64,000 nt of DNA from Planococcus sp. SK3692 (GTDB lineage Bacteria; Bacillota; Bacilli; Bacillales_A; Planococcaceae): contig NZ_JARCHV010000001.1 of NCBI RefSeq assembly GCF_028890485.2, positions 844,698 through 908,697 of the forward strand, in the 5' to 3' direction. How positions within the stretch are numbered: the stretch's first letter is position 1; every line of letters begins with the position of its first letter. Shown in pieces: positions 58,694-64,000 of the stretch. The notes below the pieces were generated by a model, which was not told where the DNA came from, did not search any database, and saw only the letters and a list, made by a program, of their open reading frames with translations. The position numbers and the translations under genes are program-made.

Positions 58694-60246
58694 CAGCGTT
58701 CGATAAACGTATGGCGGAACCATGTATATTCGCTGATATGCAGTTCGCGCAATTGGTATTTCAAAATCTTGCCTGAAGCATTGCGCGGCAATTCGTCCGC
58801 GAACCTGAATTTTTTCGGCGCTTTATGCTGCGGCAAATGCTCAAGCAAGTATTCGGAGAGCGCGACTTCATCGATCGGCGCCCCGTCTTTCGGGACGATG
58901 ACGACACCGACGATTTCGCCCCATTCTTCTTCCGGAATGCCGACGGTCGCCGCTTCCTGGACTTGCGGATGGCGATTCAACACTTGTTCGATTTCGATGG
59001 AATAAATATTATTCCCTGCTGAAATGATGCGGTCGGATTTACGGTCGACAAGCGTAATATAGCCGTCTTCATCGATCGTCGCAAGATCCCCCGTCAACAG
59101 CCAGCCGTCCCGGAACGCTTCTTCGGTTTCTTCCGGCATATTGTAATACGATTTCATGATCGTCTCGCCGCGCATGATGAATTCCCCGACTTGGCCAGGC
59201 GCGACGTCATTCATTTCCTCATCGACCACACGCACATGGGTCATGTACATCGATTTGCCGCCCGCTCCTTCTTTATGGGCATGCTCGCTTGGCAGCAAAT
59301 AGACGCCTCCCGGTCCACCTTCAGTGAGGAAGCATAAATTGTAAAATTGTTCGTGGCCGAAGAATTTCATAGCTCGCGCAACAAGGCCATTGGGCATCGG
59401 GTCGGTCCCATACATGCATTTGCGGATCGTGCCCAGATTATAATTTGCGCTCTCAGGTGCTTCCATCAACGCATGGTACATATCTGGCAGTCCGAAAAAC
59501 ACCGTACAGCCGTCCTGGTGGATTGCGTCGACTACATCCCGCGTCGCGAATTCACGGAGAATGGTTTGCGGTATGCCGAGCATGACCCCGGTCACGAGAA
59601 ATAGATTAAGTTGGGAAGGATGGAAAAATGGCGCCGCATGAAGCAAGCGGTCATCGTGGTTGACGCCCGTTCCGAGAATGAACGAAGTGCTGACATTGAC
59701 GATTCGCTGATGGTCGAAAAGCGCTCCCTTTGGCGGGCCGGTCGTGCCCGACGTATAGAGGATTTCTGCATCGTCTTCCGGCAAGATCTCAACTTTCGGC
59801 TCCAAGCGGTCATTGTCCAGTGCTTCGTCCCAACTGAGATGGGCTTCAACTTGCGCTTTCGGATAGACGACCACCTGATGCAGCAGGTCGTCCAATTCCT
59901 TCGCTTCGGCCACTAAGCTTTCGAATTCATTATCGGAAAACACATAGACTGCATCGGACTGGCCAAATAGATAGCCGGCTTCCTCTGCATTCAGCCTGTA
60001 ATTGACCGGAACCACGACGCCGCCTGCTTTCAACGCAGCAAAAAACGCAATCACATATGCATCCGAATTCTTCATGAACAGTGCCACTTTATCGCCTTTT
60101 GAGATCCCTTCCCGCACCAAGCCGTTCGCCAAACGATTCACTTCCGTGTTCAATTCTTGATACGTATAGGATTTCCCTTCAAAGTTCAATGCGGGTAAAT
60201 TGGGTTGCCGCGTCGCATTCATCGTCAACGATGTTGTGATGTTCAT
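58693..60246 (-). CDS. Acyl-CoA synthetase (AMP-forming)
   Basis: Activates a fatty or aryl acid to its CoA thioester via an acyl-adenylate. The 517-residue enzyme has the P-loop YTSGTTGPPKGAL, the hinge region DGWLLTGDLATIDEDGYITLVDR, and the C-terminal catalytic lysine in RNASGKILKYQLRE. It resembles long-chain LcfB/FadD-type ligases of bacilli. AGGAGGAAT precedes the ATG. It lies downstream of a strong promoter with a palindrome at the -10 box and is not linked to other beta-oxidation genes here. Confidence 0.9.
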   Translation of the reverse strand: MNITTSLTMNATRQPNLPALNFEGKSYTYQELNTEVNRLANGLVREGISKGDKVALFMKNSDAYVIAFFAALKAGGVVVPVNYRLNAEEAGYLFGQSDAVYVFSDNEFESLVAEAKELDDLLHQVVVYPKAQVEAHLSWDEALDNDRLEPKVEILPEDDAEILYTSGTTGPPKGALFDHQRIVNVSTSFILGTGVNHDDRLLHAAPFFHPSQLNLFLVTGVMLGIPQTILREFATRDVVDAIHQDGCTVFFGLPDMYHALMEAPESANYNLGTIRKCMYGTDPMPNGLVARAMKFFGHEQFYNLCFLTEGGPGGVYLLPSEHAHKEGAGGKSMYMTHVRVVDEEMNDVAPGQVGEFIMRGETIMKSYYNMPEETEEAFRDGWLLTGDLATIDEDGYITLVDRKSDRIISAGNNIYSIEIEQVLNRHPQVQEAATVGIPEEEWGEIVGVVIVPKDGAPIDEVALSEYLLEHLPQHKAPKKFRFADELPRNASGKILKYQLRELHISEYTWFRHTFIER

Positions 60247-60306
60247 TTCCCATTCCTCCTTTGTTTGCTCATGAATCTCCCCTTCTGCCTGTTCGGTAGT
60301 TCTTCA

Positions 60307-60320
60307 ATATTATAATATTC
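60307..60320. promoter_or_regulatory. Palindrome over the -10 box of the acyl-CoA ligase promoter
   Basis: AATATTATAATATT is a perfect 14-base palindrome that covers the -10 box, with TTC/GAA flanks nearby. A fatty-acid regulator could act here, but AT-rich palindromes arise by chance in promoters. Confidence 0.4.
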
Positions 60321-60336
60321 TGAAAATATAGTCAAT
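60308..60336 (-). promoter_or_regulatory. Promoter of the acyl-CoA ligase gene
   Basis: Minus strand: -35 TTGACT (60331-60336), 17-base spacer, -10 TAATAT (60308-60313); TATAAT at 15 bases overlaps it. Confidence 0.7.
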
Positions 60337-60354
60337 ATCCCAACAATTGGAAAT

Positions 60355-60377
60355 AAAAAAAGACTCTTTTCAGAGCC
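60355..60377 (-). terminator. Terminator of the 45-residue peptide gene
   Basis: Minus strand GGCTCT pairs with AGAGTC (one G-U pair) around GAAA, then seven T. Confidence 0.7.
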
Positions 60378-60390
60378 TTCCAGGTGGAAG

Positions 60391-60528
60391 TTAATTCATA
60401 ATTAAATAGATGATATACAAGGGAATCAATCCCATCGCCATATATTTGGCGACTGTGAATGTGCTCATGCCGAGGCATTTCATCTTTGCAAACAGCGCTT
60501 CACGGAAATCATTAAATAATCCGGGCAT
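60391..60528 (-). CDS. 45-residue small membrane-associated protein
   Basis: Begins MPGLFNDFREALFAKMKCLG and ends in a hydrophobic helix with VAKYMAMGLIPLYIIYLIMN. The N-terminal half is amphipathic with one Cys. AAGGAGGGCG precedes the ATG at a good distance and a small terminator follows, so it is likely expressed. No family recognised. It lies between the acyl-CoA ligase promoter and a divergent lipoprotein gene. Confidence 0.6.
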   Translation of the reverse strand: MPGLFNDFREALFAKMKCLGMSTFTVAKYMAMGLIPLYIIYLIMN

Positions 60529-60663
60529 TACAACGCCCTCCTTCAGGGTATAGTGCTAGTATAGGACAGCAAGAGGGCCGAAGAACAGCACAATGCATTC
60601 GTTTCTGTAACTTTTCATGGCCTCTTGCGGTCTACTCTATAGACAAAAAAGGGGGCGAACCCG

Positions 60664-61125
60664 ATGATGCAAAAGGCCGCAATCGGCTGGCTACTGCTAT
60701 TGATGGCCGCTTTGATGCTCGCTGCATGCGGCACCGAAAGCGACAATCTGCCGGAAGATCCGGAGTCAGGGGGTGAAATCATCGAAGGTGAAGTGACATC
60801 GACCATAGAAGAGACCGACAATGGAACTTACCGCTATACCGTCAAAAACGATACGCAAGAAGCGGTGACATTCAACTTCACGAGCGGGCAGCGCTATGAT
60901 TTCACATTGACCGATGAACAAGGCAACGAAGTGTTCCGTATGTCGTCCGTCAGCATGTATACCCAGGCACTCGGCGAGGAAATCCTGCGACAAGGCGAGG
61001 AGCTCCAATACGAGATCCAAGTTCCGGAAGCCAATCTTGAACCAGGCACCTACACGCTTGAAGTGTGGATGACGCCAACGGAAGGCACAAATTATCCAGC
61101 GGAAATTGAGCATACGATCGAATAG
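60664..61125 (+). CDS. BsuPI-domain lipoprotein
   Basis: A 153-residue lipoprotein with signal ending LMLAAC (Cys22) and an acidic linker. The domain (about 45-150) matches BsuPI, the intracellular proteinase inhibitor fold: NDTQEAVTFNFTSGQRYDF, GNEVFRMSSVSMYTQAL, GEEILRQGEELQYE and LEPGTYTLEVWM. In many bacilli the domain is found outside the cell on lipoproteins, where inhibition of proteases has not been shown. AAAGGGGG precedes the ATG. Single gene. Confidence 0.88.
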   Translation: MMQKAAIGWLLLLMAALMLAACGTESDNLPEDPESGGEIIEGEVTSTIEETDNGTYRYTVKNDTQEAVTFNFTSGQRYDFTLTDEQGNEVFRMSSVSMYTQALGEEILRQGEELQYEIQVPEANLEPGTYTLEVWMTPTEGTNYPAEIEHTIE

Positions 61126-61130
61126 AAAAA

Positions 61131-61159
61131 GCGAACCGCCAAGCGCGGTTCGGTTTTTT
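61131..61159. terminator. Terminator of the BsuPI lipoprotein gene
   Basis: CGAACCGC pairs with GCGGTTCG, loop CAAGC, then six T. Convergent with the YcxB gene. Confidence 0.88.
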
Positions 61160-61166
61160 CGTCCAT

Positions 61167-61694
61167 TCAATTCCCAACGCTTACTGGAACTTTTTCAGCC
61201 AATAGCTTGCGCAATGACTCCAGCTCAGGCACCGCCTTTTTCGGCACAATCAGTGCAGACATGGCGCTATTATACAAATACACATTGTCCGCATCCTCCC
61301 CATATTTTTCGATGCCCGACCAGCGCACATGCGTCTCCCCATTTTTTGTAACTTCCCGGATTCCTTGTGAATCAATGAACAGTTCATGGGTACCGAGCAA
61401 ACCTTCGTTTTTCCCTTCATTGACCATTTTCCGGCTCATGCGTTTAATATTCCAGTGGAAATATGGCGGAAAAAAGATGATCCACAAAGCCGCGAATAGG
61501 ATAAAGGGAATCATCAGCCCCCATACCGACCAATCAAAAATCGGCCCCATCACAAACGGCATCATCAAATAAATGACCGGAATGACAAAGCGCTGGATCG
61601 TCAATGACCGCTTGACCGCTTCGGAATGTTTAGCATGATAAAGGTTAAAATCAACAAATTGCTGTTCCGTCAACTCGTACGAAAATTCCTGCAT
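61167..61694 (-). CDS. YcxB-like membrane protein
   Basis: A 175-residue protein with two membrane helices (about 35-75: FVIPVIYLMMPFVMGPIF; LMIPFILFAALWIIFFPPYF) and a C-terminal PH-like domain (HELFIDSQGIREVTKNGETH, VRWSGIEKYGEDADNVYLY, ALIVPKKAVPE), the YcxB layout. Family function is unknown. No ribosome site other than GGAGC is clear before the ATG. Divergent from the DNA glycosylase gene. Confidence 0.85.
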   Translation of the reverse strand: MQEFSYELTEQQFVDFNLYHAKHSEAVKRSLTIQRFVIPVIYLMMPFVMGPIFDWSVWGLMIPFILFAALWIIFFPPYFHWNIKRMSRKMVNEGKNEGLLGTHELFIDSQGIREVTKNGETHVRWSGIEKYGEDADNVYLYNSAMSALIVPKKAVPELESLRKLLAEKVPVSVGN

Positions 61695-61829
61695 CGCGCA
61701 GCTCCTTTTGGCAAGATCAATTAATCATTGCCATTTTCTTCTATTATACGATGGTTCAGTGCAGAATATATTATATTTTTTTGATACGCTAATACTCTGC
61801 AAATGCATTTATGTGAAAGGAGCCTTCTC

Positions 61830-62348
61830 TTGGAACTTACACCCATACCCGACCATTTGAAAGACCATCTCGACATTTTATTCGTCGGATTCAATCCGAG
61901 CATCCGCTCGAGTGAAACCGGCTATCATTACGCCAACCCAAACAACCGCTTCTGGAAAATCCTTTTTGAATCCGGGCTGACGCCAAGAAAATACGCACCC
62001 GAGGAAAACCACGATTTGCTCGAGCTCGGCTATGGCTTGACCAATATTGTCCCCCGCCCGACCAAAGCGGCAGCAGATATCACAAAGGAAGAATACAAAG
62101 AAGGTGCCGAACAATTGAAACGCAAAATTGAACGCTACCGGCCAAAAGCGGTCTGTTTTGTTGGTAAAGGCGTCTATCTTCAGTTCAGCGGCAAAAAATC
62201 GACCCACTGGGGCAAACAGCAGGATCCGGTCATTCCGGGAGTCATCGAATACGTCGCCCCTTCCTCCAGCGGACTGGTGCGCATGAAACAAGCTGAAATT
62301 GTGGAAATTTACGAAGGCTTGCAGCAATTGATCGGTAACAGTCATTAA
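61830..62348 (+). CDS. mug: Mismatch-specific uracil/thymine-DNA glycosylase (MUG type)
   Basis: Removes uracil or thymine paired with guanine in base-excision repair. The 172-residue enzyme has the MUG/TDG motif FVGFNPSIRSSETGYHYANPNNRFW, in which GFNPS holds the catalytic Asn (more open than UDG), and the second motif VAPSSSGLVRM. TTG at 61830 is chosen: AAAGGAG lies seven bases before it and the frame then begins MELTPIPDHL; the ATG nine codons upstream lacks a ribosome site. Single gene. Confidence 0.9.
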   Translation: MELTPIPDHLKDHLDILFVGFNPSIRSSETGYHYANPNNRFWKILFESGLTPRKYAPEENHDLLELGYGLTNIVPRPTKAAADITKEEYKEGAEQLKRKIERYRPKAVCFVGKGVYLQFSGKKSTHWGKQQDPVIPGVIEYVAPSSSGLVRMKQAEIVEIYEGLQQLIGNSH

Positions 62349-62488
62349 TAACTTCTACTAATCCTTCACAAAACAGACACTTACGAAATTCACTTCCTGA
62401 TTGCTATAGTGCTGGAATGGTTGTTGAAACAACGCCTTTCGCCCTGTCTTTTCAATGGGCGCCAATACAGTAGAAACGGGGAACATTC

Positions 62489-62989
62489 ATGCAACAAGAC
62501 AAACGACTGCCTCATAATGGCAAAGAAGGGCTGCTTTACGGCTCGCTTATAGTGACGATGACTGTGCTGTTGATGACCAGCTACAGCGTCCTGCTTTACA
62601 CAAACCATTTGACGATGGACACCCTATGGATCATCCTCAAAATCATGCCGGTCATGTGGATCAGCGCGATGGTTCTTGAAGCAGCTGTCTTCGGAAGAAT
62701 CGCGGAATCATTAACAGCCAAACTGACGAACACTTCGTCTTCTTTCCATCAAAAGATTTTATTGCGCATCGTCTTCACGGTCATCGGCATGTCGGTCGTG
62801 ATGACCTTTATCGGTGACATGGCCGCCAACGGTTTCCACGGCGAGATCTTTAGCAATTGGCTCGCCAATTGGCCGCGCAATTTCCTCATTGTCCTAATGG
62901 CGGAAAGCTTGCTCATCCAACCGCTGGCTCGCCTTGCGATGGTCAAGCTGCACGCCGCACAAGACCGCAAAGCTGCTATTGCGCAATAA
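62489..62989 (+). CDS. DUF2798 membrane protein
   Basis: A 166-residue protein with four membrane helices. The paired motif LYGSLIVTMTVLLMTSYSVL and the second half FTVIGMSVVMTFIGDMAA with NWLANWPRNFLIVLMAESLL fit the DUF2798 family, whose two repeats each cover two helices. GGGGAA precedes the ATG. Function unknown. Gap of 88 bases to the next gene; co-transcription is possible. Confidence 0.8.
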   Translation: MQQDKRLPHNGKEGLLYGSLIVTMTVLLMTSYSVLLYTNHLTMDTLWIILKIMPVMWISAMVLEAAVFGRIAESLTAKLTNTSSSFHQKILLRIVFTVIGMSVVMTFIGDMAANGFHGEIFSNWLANWPRNFLIVLMAESLLIQPLARLAMVKLHAAQDRKAAIAQ

Positions 62990-63076
62990 GCCAGGTCCCT
63001 TACACGCTGCTGATTATCCTTCCTTTATTGCGGGTAAAGAAATAAATGAAGCTATCAGCATAAGGAGGAGATGTAC

Positions 63077-63826
63077 GTGGCAAAAACAGCAATCATCACG
63101 GGCGGCGGAAGCGGGCTCGGGCAATCCACCGCACTGCGCTTAGCACAGGAAGGCATCAATATCGCAGTTGTCGACATCAGTGAAAAAGGCGGCAATGAAA
63201 CGGTAGAGAAAGTGAAAGCACTCGGGCCGGATGCCATCTTTATCCGTGCAGATGTATCAAAAGCACAAGAAGTGAAAAACTACGTCGACAAAACGGTCGA
63301 GCATTTCGGATCGATCGATTATTTCTTCAACAACGCCGGAATTTCCGGAAGCGGCAAACAATTCCTCGACACCGATATAGAAGAAATCGAGCAAATCGTC
63401 GGCATCAATATGCTTGGGGCGCTCTATGGCCTGCGCTACGTCGCAGAAGTGATGGTCAAAAACGGCGGCGGGTCAATCGTCAATACCGCATCAAGCGCCG
63501 GCGTCATCGGCCAGGAAACAGTCGTTACGTATTCTGCAACCAAGCACGGCATCGTCGGTATGACCAAATCACTGGTCGCCGAATACGCTAAAGACGGCTT
63601 GCGCGTCAATGCCGTCGCGCCAGGCCCAACCGAAACGCCGATGGTCAAAGCGTATTTTGACGCCAACCCGAAAATGAAACAAAGTGCAGAAGAAGGCATT
63701 CCGCAAAAACGGCTCGGCACTGCAGATGAAGTCGCTGAACTCGTGGCGTTCCTGCTGACATCGAAAGCGCAATACATCAACGGTGACGTCATCCGTATTG
63801 ACGGCGGATTTACCAGCACAAAATAA
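63077..63826 (+). CDS. SDR-family oxidoreductase
   Basis: A 249-residue classical SDR: TGGGSGLGQSTALRLAQEG, acidic VVDISEKGG (prefers NAD), NNAGISGSG, Ser in NTASSAGVIG, Tyr and Lys in YSATKHGIVG and APGPTETPM. GTG at 63077 is chosen because AGGAGG lies eight bases before it; the ATG two codons earlier is too near. Similar to glucose 1-dehydrogenase or 2,5-diketo-gluconate type SDRs; substrate unknown. Convergent with another SDR cut by the window edge. Confidence 0.85.
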   Translation: MAKTAIITGGGSGLGQSTALRLAQEGINIAVVDISEKGGNETVEKVKALGPDAIFIRADVSKAQEVKNYVDKTVEHFGSIDYFFNNAGISGSGKQFLDTDIEEIEQIVGINMLGALYGLRYVAEVMVKNGGGSIVNTASSAGVIGQETVVTYSATKHGIVGMTKSLVAEYAKDGLRVNAVAPGPTETPMVKAYFDANPKMKQSAEEGIPQKRLGTADEVAELVAFLLTSKAQYINGDVIRIDGGFTSTK

Positions 63827-63828
63827 AT

Positions 63829-63869
63829 AAAAAAGGTTCCAGGGGATTAATCCCCTTGGAACCTTTTCT
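63829..63869. terminator. Bidirectional terminator between two SDR genes
   Basis: AAAAAGGTTCCAGGGGAT pairs with ATCCCCTTGGAACCTTTT (one mismatch), flanked by A-run and T-run. Confidence 0.9.
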
Positions 63870-64000
63870 TATCCGCCGATGCCTGCACCGCCGCATACTT
63901 TCAATACTTCGCCTGTGACATAGCTTGCAGCCGGTGATGCCAAATAGGCGACCGCTTCGCCGATATCCTCCGGCTGCCCCGGGCGTTTGATTGATTGCAG
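63869..64000 (-). CDS. SDR-family oxidoreductase, C-terminal end (cut by window edge)
   Basis: Only the last 43 codons and the stop are in the window. The end reads [20 protein letters not shown], then [18 protein letters not shown], the typical C-terminal segment of short-chain dehydrogenases (PEDIAEAVAFLAS...GxxxxVDGG), with CGGAG in place of the usual DGG. The catalytic part lies beyond base 64000, so the substrate cannot be judged. Confidence 0.8.
   Translation of the reverse strand: MQSIKRPGQPEDIGEAVAYLASPAASYVTGEVLKVCGGAGIGG

Noticed and set aside
1-64000. CRISPR array, tRNA or rRNA gene, prophage or insertion sequence
   Set aside because: I looked for regular direct repeats, cloverleaf ends, integrase, terminase or transposase genes and saw none.

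Overview
The window looks like chromosome of a Gram-positive Bacillales bacterium, most likely Planococcus or a close relative in the Planococcaceae. This is inferred from the gene families (YkuI, YkvI, YitT, YusW, KtrA, BioY, a NaChBac-type sodium channel, a lipoprotein MsrAB), strong AGGAGG-type ribosome sites with frequent TTG/GTG starts, CcpA-type cre boxes, and coding DNA of middling G+C. I saw no rRNA, tRNA, CRISPR, prophage or insertion sequence. Most genes are ordinary housekeeping or accessory metabolism, closed by clear intrinsic terminators.

Layout. 0-2 kb: the start of a class B penicillin-binding protein (cut by the window edge) and phosphoglucose isomerase. 2-10.6 kb: a maltodextrin/isomalto-oligosaccharide block on the minus strand (oligo-1,6-glucosidase, ROK glucokinase, then binding protein, two permeases, LacI regulator, alpha-1,4-type glucosidase) with a promoter ringed by three cre/operator boxes; no transport ATPase is encoded. 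10.7-15.4 kb: bioY, a PanE-type reductase, YkvI, a VTT membrane protein and a hydrolase. 15.5-18.7 kb: a 3-hydroxybutyrate module (GntP permease, dehydrogenase, divergent LysR regulator) with a perfect cre box. 19-23 kb: sodium channel, class F sortase plus its probable DUF4397 substrate, RNase H-like protein, KtrA. 23-27 kb: cysteine synthase and an SsuABC/TauABC-type ABC transporter. 27-35 kb: YusW lipoprotein, MFS pump, glycerate kinase, DUF3100 membrane pair, NhaK-like antiporter, DUF202 protein. 35-44 kb: CapA-like protein, GyrI-like protein, YitT, YkuI, PPK2, small membrane proteins, VOC and GNAT proteins. 44-49 kb: LtaS-family enzyme, SDR, and two sensor-like proteins (MEDS; V4R-like plus STAS). 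49-53.4 kb: small membrane peptides, PAP2 phosphatase, an extracellular thioredoxin/MsrAB repair pair, then a cluster of four small unknown genes. 53.8-64 kb: ilvA, three SDRs, class I aldolase, DUF1456, acyl-CoA ligase, lipoprotein, YcxB, Mug and DUF2798 proteins.

How genes work together. The two GH13 enzymes differ at the residue after the catalytic nucleophile, which predicts one acting on alpha-1,4 and one on alpha-1,6 glucosides; glucokinase then phosphorylates the glucose and Pgi carries it into glycolysis. The mal-type and hydroxybutyrate promoters share almost the same cre box, so both should be repressed by CcpA. Sodium handling (voltage-gated channel, NhaK-like exchanger) and K+ gating (KtrA without KtrB) fit a halotolerant life.

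Best leads for something undescribed: (1) four small genes at 52.37-53.36 kb, two of them related HTH-like proteins, behind a leader with a terminator and a competing hairpin; (2) the V4R-like/STAS protein whose two stressosome phosphosites are Glu and Ser, next to a MEDS protein; (3) a sortase F/DUF4397 pair using an MPTTG motif; (4) several unannotated small membrane peptides of 28-56 residues; (5) a dispersed repeat present as a short copy and an expanded copy, and two palindrome-rich elements in a 660-bp gene desert.
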